A stretch of 48,345 bases of DNA from assembly GCF_900109085.1 (NCBI RefSeq), contig NZ_FNYW01000009.1:1-48345 (forward strand). Direction: 5' to 3'. Positions 19,459 to 28,247 of this stretch are shown one piece after another; position 1 is the first letter of the stretch; every line of letters starts with the position of its first letter. The notes beneath the pieces were generated by a model. The model was given only the letters and a program-made list of their open reading frames with translations, searched no databases and had not been told where the DNA came from. A program made the position numbers and the translations under genes. The stretch comes from Alkalibacterium gilvum. Its GTDB lineage: Bacteria > Bacillota > Bacilli > Lactobacillales > Carnobacteriaceae_A.

Positions 19459-20448
19459 ATGGATATATTAGAAAATGGATACATCGGGATAATCATCTCA
19501 GCAATCATCATATTAATATTAATTAGCGTTTTCCTTCGCTTCGTCCCTGTAGGTTTATGGGTTACGGCTTACTTTTCAGGCGTCAAGGTAGGTATTGGTA
19601 CATTAGTGGGAATGCGTCTTCGTCAAGTTAGTCCACACTCCATCATCCGTCCGTTAATTAAAGCCACAAAGGCTGGATTAGAGTTGTCAACAGATGAGTT
19701 GGAAGCACACTACTTGGCAGGCGGAAATGTTAACACCGTCATTGATGCCTTAATCGCTTCTCACCGTGCAGAAATCGATTTAGCATTTGAAAAAGCAGCT
19801 GCTATCGACTTGGCAGGACGTAATGTTTTCGAAGCGGTTCAAGTATCTGTTAATCCTAAGGTAATCGTTACACCAGATATTGCTGCTGTAGCAAAAGACG
19901 GAATCGAGATCATTGCAAAAGCAAAAGTTACAGTTCGTGCAAACATCGGACGTTTAGTCGGTGGTGCAGGTGAAGACACGATCATCGCACGTGTAGGTGA
20001 AGGTGTCGTTACTACCGTTGGTTCTGCCGAGAAGCACTCAGACGTTCTTGAAAATCCTGATATGATTTCTCAAACTGTCCTAGGTAAAGGATTAGACGCT
20101 GGAACGGCATTTGAAATCTTATCGATTGACGTTGCTGACGTAGACGTTGGTCGAAATATTGGCGCTAAATTACAAACAGAACAAGCGGAAGCGGATAAAA
20201 ATATCGCACAAGCTAAAGCGGAAGAAAGACGTTCAATGGCTATTGCCCAAGAACAGGAAATGCGTGCAGAAACACAAAAAATGCGTGCCAAAGTTGTGGA
20301 AGCTGAAGCGGAAGTGCCTATGGCCATGTCAGAAGCTTTACGTAGTGGTAATCTAGGTGTTATGGATTATTACAAAATGAAGAATGTTAATGCAGATACC
20401 GAAATGAGAACAGCCATATCCGGACAGTCAACTGAAGAAGAAGAGTGA
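19459..20448 (+). CDS. floA: Flotillin-like protein FloA
   Basis: This 329-residue protein has one N-terminal membrane anchor ([20 protein letters not shown]) and a PHB/SPFH-like middle. Its Ala/Glu/Lys-rich helical stretch ([20 protein letters not shown] and the following [16 protein letters not shown] heptads, residues 220-290) forms the coiled coil by which flotillins oligomerise. Flotillins organise membrane microdomains and membrane fluidity. It lies between the NfeD gene and a small basic membrane protein, matching the yqeZ-yqfA-yqfB order of Bacillus. AGGAG precedes the ATG by eight bases. Confidence 0.95.
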   Translation: MDILENGYIGIIISAIIILILISVFLRFVPVGLWVTAYFSGVKVGIGTLVGMRLRQVSPHSIIRPLIKATKAGLELSTDELEAHYLAGGNVNTVIDALIASHRAEIDLAFEKAAAIDLAGRNVFEAVQVSVNPKVIVTPDIAAVAKDGIEIIAKAKVTVRANIGRLVGGAGEDTIIARVGEGVVTTVGSAEKHSDVLENPDMISQTVLGKGLDAGTAFEILSIDVADVDVGRNIGAKLQTEQAEADKNIAQAKAEERRSMAIAQEQEMRAETQKMRAKVVEAEAEVPMAMSEALRSGNLGVMDYYKMKNVNADTEMRTAISGQSTEEEE

Positions 20449-20453
20449 TAAGT

Positions 20454-20870
20454 ATGCCTCTTATAATTGGTTGGATTATTCAATTGATCGTATTCTTTAC
20501 TGTTGTTTCATCTATCGCTTCTTTTTTTTCAAAGTCAACTAAAAACAAAACCAAGCAAAAAAAGGTAAATGACCCAAGCGAAGTTGAAGCACCTAAAAGA
20601 AAGAATAAAAATGTGAGACGTAATGAGCAACCCCAAAAGAATAAAGACAAACGCTCTCAACGCGAAGAAAAATATACACGTACGCCAAGAGCAAGAGATA
20701 GAGTGCGGGAATCATATGACCCAATAATCAAAGATGTGGTCACTATAGATAATCCTTACAGTACTAAAGAAAAGAATACTTCAGCTACTTTTAATAAAAA
20801 GAAATTAAAAGTAGCAGTTATTCATAAAGAAATATTGGACAAGCCCGTGTCAATGCGTGACGATTGGTAA
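20454..20870 (+). CDS. Small basic membrane-anchored protein downstream of floA, function unknown
   Basis: This protein of about 138 residues has one N-terminal hydrophobic segment (PLIIGWIIQLIVFFTVVSS) followed by a long, highly charged cytoplasmic tail rich in Lys, Arg, Asn and Glu, predicted disordered. I do not recognise a domain. Position suggests the third member of the nfeD-floA operon; B. subtilis has yqfB in this place, but similarity is not established. The ATG at 20454 is preferred; a GTG at 20445 overlapping the floA stop is also possible, since both use the same weak GAAGAAG sequence. The tail could bind nucleic acid or acidic lipid (speculation). Confidence 0.6.
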   Translation: MPLIIGWIIQLIVFFTVVSSIASFFSKSTKNKTKQKKVNDPSEVEAPKRKNKNVRRNEQPQKNKDKRSQREEKYTRTPRARDRVRESYDPIIKDVVTIDNPYSTKEKNTSATFNKKKLKVAVIHKEILDKPVSMRDDW

Positions 20871-20879
20871 TTAGAAAAT

Positions 20880-20939
20880 AAAAAAGCTTCAAGCAAGAAA
20901 AGATGAACGACCTCTATCTTTTCTGTTTGAAGCTTTTTT
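20880..20939. terminator. Two-way terminator ending the floA operon
   Basis: A long stem (AAAAAAGCTTCAA with TTGAAGCTTTTTT, extended by AGAAAAGAT with ATCTTTTCT) spans 20880-20939 around an 11-nt loop. Its right end runs into the stop codon of the convergent FUSC-like gene, so it serves both strands. Confidence 0.9.
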
Positions 20940-21894
20940 AGTCTCTATAAATCATGAAGAATTCTCTTTTTATTTCAATAAATTTTTCCATATTTCTGAG
21001 TATTTGAAATAAAACAGCCCGACTTTCGAACTCTTCTCTTGTTTTAGGTAAATCCGATCGCCTGTAATGACCATACAAACTTGATATATGATCCAAATGA
21101 CTTAGAACTGGATTTTTTTCATGTAGTTGCTTAGAAATATCATCAAACAATTCAGCTAGCACAATATTTTGCTCTGTTTTTAGTTTAATTGCTGTAATAT
21201 TATCGATATCCATTTCCAGTAAATCCAGCTGTCTTTCCCTCATCTCAATATAATTTATATAGTAATCATTATTATTGACTAAACGATTCTGATAATCTAA
21301 TAAGGCAATCTTTTTTGTATCTTCAAGTAGATCAGACAGTTGATGAGCTTTAACTTTAAGTTCTCGATAGACAGTGTCCCCCATTAAATAAGTATAAAAT
21401 AAACGTAATAACTGTCTCAGTTCTTCTTCAATCGAGCGAATATTCTCATTTATATCTTTCTCATAAGATGGCATCCAGAGATTAAAAACAATAGCAGTAG
21501 TAGCACCTATAATCATCAATAAGAACCCATTAATTTGCCAACTTAAAGCGATACTTTCTGCCGTAATAAAATGTGATACTAATACTGTTGTCGAAGCGAT
21601 AACAGACTGAAAATTTAGTTTATACGCTGCAGGCACATAGACCATTAAAAACAAATTGAATGTCCAGACTGAAAAACCTAAAAAGTAAAATATAATCGAT
21701 GCTATCGTAAAAGCCATCAGTGTCGATCCCAGCCTTTTTAAAGCAGTGGCTATGGATTCTTTTTTTGTATCTAGAACACTCAATATTGCTATAGTCCCTG
21801 CTGAAAAAGGATAAATCACCCCAACAGCCTTAGCAATGACTATAGCAATTGACGTAGCCAGCACGATTTTTATCATTTTGAATTTTATATTCAT
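20938..21894 (-). CDS. FUSC/aromatic acid exporter family membrane protein
   Basis: This 318-residue protein has about five to six hydrophobic segments in residues 1-150 and a helical cytoplasmic C-terminal half. The KMIKIVLATSIAIVIAKAVG start, the TAGTIAILSVLDTKKES-like segment (here SAGTIAILSVLDTKKES) and KRLGSTLMAFTIA match the ArAE_1/DUF939 family. Substrate unknown. The start at 21894 has GAGGG nine bases upstream; an ATG 13 codons earlier has no ribosome site. It is 69 bases after the UbiB-like gene and probably co-transcribed with it. The stop lies in a bidirectional terminator. Confidence 0.82.
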   Translation of the reverse strand: MNIKFKMIKIVLATSIAIVIAKAVGVIYPFSAGTIAILSVLDTKKESIATALKRLGSTLMAFTIASIIFYFLGFSVWTFNLFLMVYVPAAYKLNFQSVIASTTVLVSHFITAESIALSWQINGFLLMIIGATTAIVFNLWMPSYEKDINENIRSIEEELRQLLRLFYTYLMGDTVYRELKVKAHQLSDLLEDTKKIALLDYQNRLVNNNDYYINYIEMRERQLDLLEMDIDNITAIKLKTEQNIVLAELFDDISKQLHEKNPVLSHLDHISSLYGHYRRSDLPKTREEFESRAVLFQILRNMEKFIEIKREFFMIYRD

Positions 21895-21963
21895 GCGGTC
21901 TATCCCTCTTTCGTAAAGGCAGTGTTCTCTCAACTAACTGTGTATCTAAGTCATTAATCGACG

Positions 21964-23559
21964 TCACAATGTTCCCGACTTTATTATCGATATCAATAGC
22001 CATAACCCCATTATTCCTGCTCCAATGAATATGATTATAGCAAAAATAGATACACCTGCTGCTTCTGCCATTACAAAAATAAAAGCAGATGCCAGTATGA
22101 GCGCTGCGATAATGACCGCAAAGACTAAACGATTGACCATTTTGTTTACCTCACGCCATTTATCATCGAAATGAACGAGATCAAGGTGAACAAGCAACCT
22201 TCCGTTATTTATCGTATCTAATGCACGTTTCAGTGCGGATGGGAATTTAATTGAATCTTTGGCTAACTGGTATGCATCTAATTTTATTTTTTCTGAGGAT
22301 ATAGCACTGAAAAACTTGATATCATCACTTGTTTTCATATAATCTGATGCTATTTCCATAATATTGATATCTGGATGTAAATCTGTAACTACACCTTCTA
22401 ATATGGTTAACGTTTTAGCTAACAAGATAAAATCATTCGGCATAACCATTTTATACTTACGCGTAACATGTAAAACATCCGAGAAGAAGGCGTTCAAATT
22501 AATTTGCCCAAAACCTTTTGACACATATGACTGATAAAAATCTTCTAAATCTTCTGAAAACTGGAATCTATTTATTTTTTCTTTCGTAATCGCCATCTGC
22601 AATAAGAGATTCATAAGCTGGTCGATGTCCTCAAAAACAATCGCCTGCATCATTTTAATTAAATCTTTTTTTACTGGATCGGATAATTTCCCAACAATAC
22701 CGAAATCAATAAACACAATTTTATTATCGCTTAAGATAATATTGCCAGGATGGGGGTCTCCATGAAAATAACCATCTTTAAATATTTGTGAAAGAATGGA
22801 ATAGACTAGTTTTTCAGCTACATCTTTTTTTTCATAGCCCTCTTTTTGAATTTGTTCTAGGTTTAGACTCCTTATCCCTCCAACATAGTCTTCAACCAAC
22901 ACGCGTTTAGATGTATATGGAAGATATGGCGTAGGGACACTCACAGCTTTGTTATTTCTATTCATTTTTTTAAAGGCGATAAGTGCTTGTCCTTCATTTC
23001 TAAAGTCCAGTTCTATTTTTGTTGTTTCTTCAATTTCTCTAAAAGCTGCTTCAACGTCTACTAACATTTCCTTAACTGTCTCTGGTGCCATAGACACAAT
23101 GCGCGAGAAAAGATGTATATCTCTCAAAAGATTCTCTTCAATTTCTGGTCGTTGAACCTTTATTACAACTTCTTCTCCCGTTAAGAATTTTGCTTTATGA
23201 ACTTGAGCCACGGAAGCACTTGCTGTTGGTTTTTCTTCAACCCATTCAAAGACATCTTCAAGAGGTTCTCTAAATTCCTCATAAAATATTCGTTTAATTT
23301 CCGAAAATTCAAAAGGACTCGCATCATCTCTTAATTTTGATAGCTCTTCTATGTAAGTAGGAGGCAGTAAATCCTGACGCGTTGATATAATTTGACCGAT
23401 TTTAATAAAGCTCGGACCGAGTTCTTCAAAAGCTAGACGTAGATTTTTAGCGTCTTGTTCTTTATGTTTCGTGCGCAAGCGTGTGCGGTAGATATGTCCA
23501 AAGCCGTATGACGCAAGAACACTGGCAATTTCTCTTAGACGCTCCCGATTACTTTTCAT
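21964..23559 (-). CDS. AarF/UbiB (ABC1/COQ8) family atypical kinase
   Basis: This 531-residue protein has the ABC1 kinase-like domain: FIKIGQIISTRQDLLP (the KxGQ helix), ASASVAQVHKA (the altered nucleotide loop), VIKVQRP with the ATP-binding Lys, FHGDPHPGNI as catalytic loop and FIDFGIVG as the DFG motif. Two C-terminal hydrophobic segments (residues about 470-525) anchor it in the membrane. UbiB proteins support quinone biosynthesis or lipid handling; in lactic acid bacteria, which often lack ubiquinone, the role is unclear. It follows a phasin-like gene after a hairpin and precedes a FUSC-like gene, so these three form an apparent operon. Confidence 0.92.
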   Translation of the reverse strand: MKSNRERLREIASVLASYGFGHIYRTRLRTKHKEQDAKNLRLAFEELGPSFIKIGQIISTRQDLLPPTYIEELSKLRDDASPFEFSEIKRIFYEEFREPLEDVFEWVEEKPTASASVAQVHKAKFLTGEEVVIKVQRPEIEENLLRDIHLFSRIVSMAPETVKEMLVDVEAAFREIEETTKIELDFRNEGQALIAFKKMNRNNKAVSVPTPYLPYTSKRVLVEDYVGGIRSLNLEQIQKEGYEKKDVAEKLVYSILSQIFKDGYFHGDPHPGNIILSDNKIVFIDFGIVGKLSDPVKKDLIKMMQAIVFEDIDQLMNLLLQMAITKEKINRFQFSEDLEDFYQSYVSKGFGQINLNAFFSDVLHVTRKYKMVMPNDFILLAKTLTILEGVVTDLHPDINIMEIASDYMKTSDDIKFFSAISSEKIKLDAYQLAKDSIKFPSALKRALDTINNGRLLVHLDLVHFDDKWREVNKMVNRLVFAVIIAALILASAFIFVMAEAAGVSIFAIIIFIGAGIMGLWLLISIIKSGTL

Positions 23560-23582
23560 TTGTCTGCCTCCTATCTTTAAGT

Positions 23583-23618
23583 TAAAAAGAGGTGCTGACC
23601 AAGGATATGATCAACACC
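23583..23618 (-). terminator. Hairpin between phasin-like and UbiB-like genes
   Basis: GGTGCTGA (23591-23598) pairs with TCAACACC (23611-23618) with one mismatch and is followed on the minus strand by TCTTTTTAA. It looks like an attenuator that would lower UbiB expression relative to the phasin-like gene. Confidence 0.65.
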
Positions 23619-23625
23619 ACTAACC

Positions 23626-23928
23626 TTATGAATCAGTAGATTTATTTTCTAATTTACTTTCCAACTCTTTAACCTTTTCTTCTAGTTCATCTATATCCTG
23701 TCTTTGTGCAACATTCATTTCCAATAAGACAGCTTCTAGGGTTTCTTTATCTTGTGTGGATAGATTCGTATTTTTTTTCTGAATCAACTCTTCTGTGAGC
23801 TTTTTACCTTCGGATACTGTTAATTTACCATGACTGACTAACTTGTCGACCTGCTCAACAGCCTTTTCAACTGCAATAGCTGTAGAACCGACTCCAATCA
23901 ATAGTGCTTTTTTTATGTCTTCTAACAT
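23626..23928 (-). CDS. Phasin-like small helical protein
   Basis: This 100-residue protein has an N-terminal amphipathic or weakly hydrophobic stretch (IKKALLIGVGSTAIAVEKAV) followed by charged helices and a C-terminal coiled coil (VKELESKLENK). This matches the short PHA-synthesis-regulator/phasin-related family found next to ubiB in Firmicutes. No polyhydroxyalkanoate synthase gene is visible here, so the PHA name is a family label only. Co-localisation with the UbiB kinase suggests they act together (inference). The promoter is just upstream. Confidence 0.75.
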   Translation of the reverse strand: MLEDIKKALLIGVGSTAIAVEKAVEQVDKLVSHGKLTVSEGKKLTEELIQKKNTNLSTQDKETLEAVLLEMNVAQRQDIDELEEKVKELESKLENKSTDS

Positions 23929-23959
23929 ACGATAACCCCTTTCTTTATTTTACATTATC

Positions 23960-23988
23960 ATTATATCACTCATCTTGTCTAATGTCAG
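23960..23988 (-). promoter_or_regulatory. Promoter of the phasin-UbiB-FUSC operon
   Basis: On the minus strand -35 CTGACA (23988-23983), 17-bp spacer, -10 TATAAT (23965-23960), about 30 bases before the start codon of the phasin-like gene. Confidence 0.75.
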
Positions 23989-24007
23989 ATATTAGTATCC
24001 TACCAGT

Positions 24008-24919
24008 TTATGGAATGCTGTTCCCTGCTGCACTATAGATGTCGTACCATTCTTTTCGTGTCATTCTTATGTTTGTTGCTTTCGAATAATTTTTTATACG
24101 TTCCGGTGTCATTGTCCCTAAGATAACTTGCATTTGCGCTGGATGTCTAAGAATCCAAGATATTGACATTGCTTCATTATCCAAGCCATACTTTTCGCCA
24201 ACTTCTGACAGCTTATCGTTTACTTTTTTATAGTCAGGATTATTTAAAAATACACCCTTTTCGCCGTGAACGGGAGACCAAGGTTGGATAGTCATGTCAT
24301 TAAGACGACTGTAATCCAGGACTGCACGGTCATGGTCAATAGCATTCCCATCTTTCGTGTTTACATTGATTCCAGCATCTACCATTCCAGTGTGCATAAC
24401 GCCAAATTGGAGTTGATTTGCAATCAATTCTTGATTCACATACTTTTTCAAAAGTTCAATTTGTAGTGGGCTGTGATTACTTACACCAAAATGTTTTACT
24501 TTCCCAGATGAATGCAATTGGTCAAACGCTTCAGCCACTTCTTCGGGTTCAACTAATGTATCGGGACGATGGAGTAGTAAGGTATCCAAGTAATCTGTTC
24601 CTAAACGCTTTAAAGAACCTTCTACTGACGATATAATGTGTTCTTTAGAAAAATCATAGAACCCGGCTCTTATACCTATTTTACTCTGCAAAAGTATCTC
24701 GTTTCTATTTATGGATGTTTTTTTCAAAGCCTCTTTAAATCGTACTTCAGATTCTCCTTTACCATAAATGTCTGCATGGTCATAGAAATTAATGCCTTCA
24801 TTGTGAGCTGTTTCAATCACTTTTTTAGCATCGTTTGTATCAAGCTCAGACATACGCATACATCCTAAAGCGATTTCAGATACACGTAAATCTGATTTAC
24901 CTAATTTAATTTTTCTCAC
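24008..24919 (-). CDS. Aldo/keto reductase
   Basis: This is a 303-residue NADPH-type aldo/keto reductase of the YdhF-like subgroup. The catalytic tetrad is visible: Asp and Tyr in FYDHADIYGKGE, Lys in LLQSKIGI and His in TLLLHRPD. A C-terminal segment ILGTMTPERIKNYSKAT binds cofactor. The GTG at 24919 is chosen as the start because GGAGGG lies eight bases upstream and the protein then begins MRKIKLGKSDLRVS; the ATG five codons earlier is part of that ribosome site. Substrate unknown. It appears to be monocistronic. Confidence 0.92.
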   Translation of the reverse strand: MRKIKLGKSDLRVSEIALGCMRMSELDTNDAKKVIETAHNEGINFYDHADIYGKGESEVRFKEALKKTSINRNEILLQSKIGIRAGFYDFSKEHIISSVEGSLKRLGTDYLDTLLLHRPDTLVEPEEVAEAFDQLHSSGKVKHFGVSNHSPLQIELLKKYVNQELIANQLQFGVMHTGMVDAGINVNTKDGNAIDHDRAVLDYSRLNDMTIQPWSPVHGEKGVFLNNPDYKKVNDKLSEVGEKYGLDNEAMSISWILRHPAQMQVILGTMTPERIKNYSKATNIRMTRKEWYDIYSAAGNSIP

Positions 24920-24934
24920 GTAAAATCCCTCCAT

Positions 24935-25100
24935 GTAAATAATAGTTTCATTCTACTCCATATTTATATAAATTGCTAAACTTAAACAGAAAAGAAACAT
25001 ATTTCTGTCTACTCTTTATAACAAAACGATTACACTAACATTACAAAAAGATTACTTATATTAAATTAACCTATTTGTGACTAAAAAGTGTCAATTTGTA
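24935..25100. other. AT-rich intergenic stretch upstream of spx
   Basis: I see no gene or structured element here beyond the divergent promoters expected for the aldo/keto reductase and spx genes. Confidence 0.4.
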
Positions 25101-25128
25101 TTGCTTTTTATTTTAAATGATCTAAAAT
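25101..25128 (+). promoter_or_regulatory. Putative spx promoter
   Basis: TTGCTT (25101-25106), 16-bp spacer, TAAAAT (25123-25128) on the plus strand. The leader before spx would be about 85 nt. Confidence 0.5.
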
Positions 25129-25218
25129 AGTAATTGTAACATCTTGTTCACACTTTTTTGAAATTCTTAAATCGAGTACATACACTCACCCTTGGACTTT
25201 TGAAAGGAGTCATGAATC

Positions 25219-25629
25219 ATGATTACACTATACGTTTCTCCAAGCTGCACATCTTGCCGAAAAGCGAAAGCATGGTTAGAAGAACAGAAGTTACCTTTTA
25301 TCGAAAAAAATATCTTTCATGAACCATTAACGAAACAAGAAATCAAACAGATTCTTAGTCTGACAGAAGAAGGAACAGGGGAATTGATTTCCTACCGCTC
25401 TCAAGCCTATCAGTCACTAACTATTGATATTGAAGAGCTAACAATCAATGAATTACTCGATTTATTTACAGAACAGCCTAGCTTGATTCGTCGTCCTATT
25501 CTAACGGATGACAGAAGACTGCAGATTGGATACAACGAAGAAGAAATAAGATGTTTCCTTCCCCGTCAAGCAAGAGAGGTTAAATTGGCTGAAATTCATC
25601 GACAACTAGCACGAGCCGAATTAGGATAA
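25219..25629 (+). CDS. spx: Spx-family redox regulator
   Basis: This 136-residue ArsC-like protein binds the RNA polymerase alpha C-terminal domain and redirects transcription during thiol stress. The CXXC switch is Cys10-Thr-Ser-Cys13 in SPSCTSCRKAKAW. Gly52, required for alpha-CTD contact in B. subtilis Spx, is conserved in EEGTGE, and Arg92 in the RRPILTD segment is conserved. Length is normal. Many Lactobacillales have two Spx paralogues, and which one this is cannot be told from the window. AAGGAG precedes the ATG. A perfect palindromic terminator follows. Confidence 0.92.
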   Translation: MITLYVSPSCTSCRKAKAWLEEQKLPFIEKNIFHEPLTKQEIKQILSLTEEGTGELISYRSQAYQSLTIDIEELTINELLDLFTEQPSLIRRPILTDDRRLQIGYNEEEIRCFLPRQAREVKLAEIHRQLARAELG

Positions 25630-25672
25630 AATACAAAAGAGTAGATATCTACTCTTTTGTATTTTTTTTATC
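25628..25672. terminator. Two-way terminator after spx
   Basis: Bases 25628-25665 form a 38-bp perfect palindrome centred on GATATC, followed by an 8-base U-tract on the plus strand. Its right half contains the stop codon and last codons of the convergent 25649-26125 gene. Confidence 0.93.
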
Positions 25673-26125
25673 ATCATACTGATTATTATAGCTTTTATTT
25701 ATTTCTTCATTAGTTGAGTCATTTTGTTTTGTCTCCACTTTAACTTCTTTTGTAGGTTTCTCTCCTTCTGTCATTTGATCTTCATTCTCTCCCAATACTT
25801 GTTGTTCATATTCTTCTTGGCTATAGAAAAAAACATTATGAATTATTTTCAATATAGGTCTCATCAAAAGAAAAAAGCTAGCGAATATAAAAAGATAAAG
25901 CCCTAGTCGGTTTTTATCTGTAAATGTCTGAACTAAACTTCCTGTTAAATACAGTATACCAGTGAATAGATCATTAGCCAGAGAGATAATTGTATAATAG
26001 TTCTGAAAATAAATTCTGAAACTACCCAACTTAAGGATTATATCTTCATCCTTACCCGGATGAACCTTATGTTCTTTTTTTTCAATTTCAGGTTTTTTTG
26101 GTTTAAATAAGTCTTTTGACCCCAT
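25649..26125 (-). CDS. YrhK-like membrane protein
   Basis: This 158-residue protein has charged ends and a two-helix hydrophobic core (residues about 45-105: NDLFTGILYLTGSLVQTF, then LYLFIFASFFLLMRPILKI). The pattern of an ND-gly hairpin, a GS turn and a second helix ending in RP resembles the YrhK domain. The C-terminal 50 residues are acidic and Asn/Lys-rich, likely disordered. The ATG at 26125, seven bases after AAGGTGA, is preferred to one six codons earlier. Function unknown; confidence in the domain call is moderate. Its 3' end is inside the spx terminator. Confidence 0.65.
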   Translation of the reverse strand: MGSKDLFKPKKPEIEKKEHKVHPGKDEDIILKLGSFRIYFQNYYTIISLANDLFTGILYLTGSLVQTFTDKNRLGLYLFIFASFFLLMRPILKIIHNVFFYSQEEYEQQVLGENEDQMTEGEKPTKEVKVETKQNDSTNEEINKSYNNQYDDKKNTKE

Positions 26126-26264
26126 ACTCACTTCACCTTCCATCAGTATGTTATATACCTAGGATAGCAAAAATGAAAGCGTTGTTCATTGATTTAACCT
26201 TATGCTTATTTTGTTTGGCAAACACTCAAATGCTCTATACTTAGTCAGTCTTTTATACTCCTAT

Positions 26265-26300
26265 CAAAAAAGAACCCAGAGTATTCTGAGTTCTTTTTTT
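26265..26300. terminator. Two-way terminator after rbsB
   Basis: AAAAAAGAAC arms with CAGA/TCTG (one mismatch) and a GTAT loop; A- and U-tracts on both sides. It ends the ribose operon on the minus strand. Confidence 0.88.
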
Positions 26301-26311
26301 AATATTATTTT

Positions 26312-27253
26312 TTATTCATTCGTGATGAGTTCTAAAGGTGCTGCAATGTATTCATCAATTTCTTCTCCATCAAAATACTCAAACGCTGTTTCCATTGCAA
26401 TTCGTCCCATTTCTAATGGCTGTTGAGCAATCGTAGCATCCATACGTCCAGCTTCAATCGCTTCTATTGCATCATCATTTCCGTCAAAGCCTACAACCAC
26501 GATATCCTCTGCCAAACCTGCAGCCTCAATTGCTTCAAGAGCACCTAAGGCCATTTCATCATTTTGTGCAAAGATAGCTTCAACATTTTCATTACTTTGA
26601 AGCATATTTTCCATTACAGTTAAGCCTTCTGAACGGTTGAAATTTGCTGTCTGACTGTCTACAACATCTAGTCCGTCTTCTGCAATGTTCATGAATCCTT
26701 CTCCACGTTCACGCGTGGCTGAAGCTCCCGGCACTCCCTCTAATTGAACAGTAGTTGCACCTTCACCTACAAGATCAATAATGTACTGTGCAGCCATTTC
26801 TCCACCTTCAACGTTATCAGAAGCTACTAAAGTAACAACCTCTCCACCTTCAGTTGAACGGTCAATTGTTATAACGGGAATTCCTGCACTATTTGCTGAT
26901 TCAATTGCAGGCTCGATTGCAGCAGAATCAACTGGATTTATCAGTAATACATCTACATCTTGTTGAATAAGATCACTGACATCATTAAGTTGCTTGGCTG
27001 TATCATCTTGAGCATCAACTGTGCTTACTTCTGTACCTTCAGATTCAGCTGTATTAACGACTCCTTCTTCTAATGAAACAAAGAAGGGATTATTTAAAGT
27101 CGATACAGATAAACCAACAACCATATCATTTGGATCAATATTCTCAATTTCTTCTTCACCATTATCTTCCGTATTACTTCCTTCTAAGCCCGTTGTTCCA
27201 CATGCTCCCAATAATAGTGCAGACGTAGCAAATAAAGCGACAAATTTTTTCAT
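26312..27253 (-). CDS. rbsB: Ribose ABC transporter substrate-binding lipoprotein
   Basis: This 313-residue periplasmic-binding-type protein is anchored as a lipoprotein: a signal peptide ending in the lipobox LLLGACG places the lipidated Cys at residue 18. The mature part follows the RbsB fold: VGLSVSTLNNPFFVSLEEG, LINPVDSAAIEPAI and IDRSTEGGEVVTLVASDN, the last being part of the ribose-binding cleft. It delivers ribose to RbsC/RbsA. It is the last gene of rbsRKDACB, 28 bases after rbsC, with a strong terminator after it. The mature protein is notably acidic. Confidence 0.94.
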   Translation of the reverse strand: MKKFVALFATSALLLGACGTTGLEGSNTEDNGEEEIENIDPNDMVVGLSVSTLNNPFFVSLEEGVVNTAESEGTEVSTVDAQDDTAKQLNDVSDLIQQDVDVLLINPVDSAAIEPAIESANSAGIPVITIDRSTEGGEVVTLVASDNVEGGEMAAQYIIDLVGEGATTVQLEGVPGASATRERGEGFMNIAEDGLDVVDSQTANFNRSEGLTVMENMLQSNENVEAIFAQNDEMALGALEAIEAAGLAEDIVVVGFDGNDDAIEAIEAGRMDATIAQQPLEMGRIAMETAFEYFDGEEIDEYIAAPLELITNE

Positions 27254-27281
27254 TTTCTTTTCCTCCTAATATTTTTTAATA

Positions 27282-28247
27282 TTAATCATTTTTTCTATCT
27301 AATAATACAGCGATGATAATAACAATTCCCTTAACAACTTGTTGATAGAAACTTGATACTCCAATTAGGTTTAAACCGTTATTCAATGTACCAATAATCA
27401 GGGCACCGACAAGGGTTCCAAATAAGCGCCCTCGTCCACCTGATAGACTAGTTCCCCCAAGAACAACCGCTGCGATTGCATCCAGTTCGTAAGACGTTCC
27501 TGCTGTTGGTTGAGCTGAGTTTAACCTTGATGTTAAAATCATTCCAGATAATGATGCCATAAATCCCGAAATGGCATACACAGCAATCTTAATTCGATCA
27601 CTTTTTATACCTGCAATATATGAGGCATTTTCATTCCCCCCTATAGCAAATGTTTTTCGTCCAAATGTCATCTTATGCAAGATGACGAATAGAATACCAA
27701 AGGCAATAGCCATCAACACAACTGGGAAAGGGATCCCGAATATATATCCTTTTCCAATAAACTGAAAGAAAAAGCTGTCACCAATACCTGTTATCGGATT
27801 TCCATCTGTATAAACGAGTGTCAAACCACGATAGATTGTCATCGTTGCAAGTGTTGCTATAAACGGTGCTGTTTTTCCTTTTGTGATAACGACACCATTA
27901 ACCGCTCCTAATAACGCCCCCATGATTAATGCGCCAAGCGTTGCAATAACAGGATTCCATCCTGCCGCTATCATTCCTGCACCTAATGCACCACTAAGTG
28001 CTAAAGTTGAACCTACAGATAAATCAATTCCGCCAGTGATTATAACGAATGTCATTCCAAAGGCAATGAGGCCATTAATCGATACTTGTCGTAATAAATT
28101 CAAGATATTACCTACTTGAATAAAATTAGGATTCATAATTGTTACAAATACCATTAGTACAATCAAGGCAAAGAACGGGCCTAATTTTCTTAACATTTCA
28201 CTTCTATTCTCTTTTTTCTTAGATACACTGCTTGCTTCTGTACTCAT
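27282..28247 (-). CDS. rbsC: Ribose ABC transporter permease
   Basis: This 321-residue permease has eight to ten hydrophobic segments. The family motif GGIDLSVGSTLALSG (residues about 70-84) and the C-terminal AIAAVVLGGTSLSGGRGRL loop, which contacts the ATPase, are present. It forms the membrane channel for ribose as a dimer with RbsA. The start overlaps the rbsA stop by four bases (ATGA), so translation is coupled. Confidence 0.95.
   Translation of the reverse strand: MSTEASSVSKKKENRSEMLRKLGPFFALIVLMVFVTIMNPNFIQVGNILNLLRQVSINGLIAFGMTFVIITGGIDLSVGSTLALSGALGAGMIAAGWNPVIATLGALIMGALLGAVNGVVITKGKTAPFIATLATMTIYRGLTLVYTDGNPITGIGDSFFFQFIGKGYIFGIPFPVVLMAIAFGILFVILHKMTFGRKTFAIGGNENASYIAGIKSDRIKIAVYAISGFMASLSGMILTSRLNSAQPTAGTSYELDAIAAVVLGGTSLSGGRGRLFGTLVGALIIGTLNNGLNLIGVSSFYQQVVKGIVIIIAVLLDRKND

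Noticed and set aside
26171-26188. cre site ATGAAAGCGTTGTTCATT
   Set aside because: The spacing is one base too long for the consensus, and it lies near gene ends rather than at a promoter.
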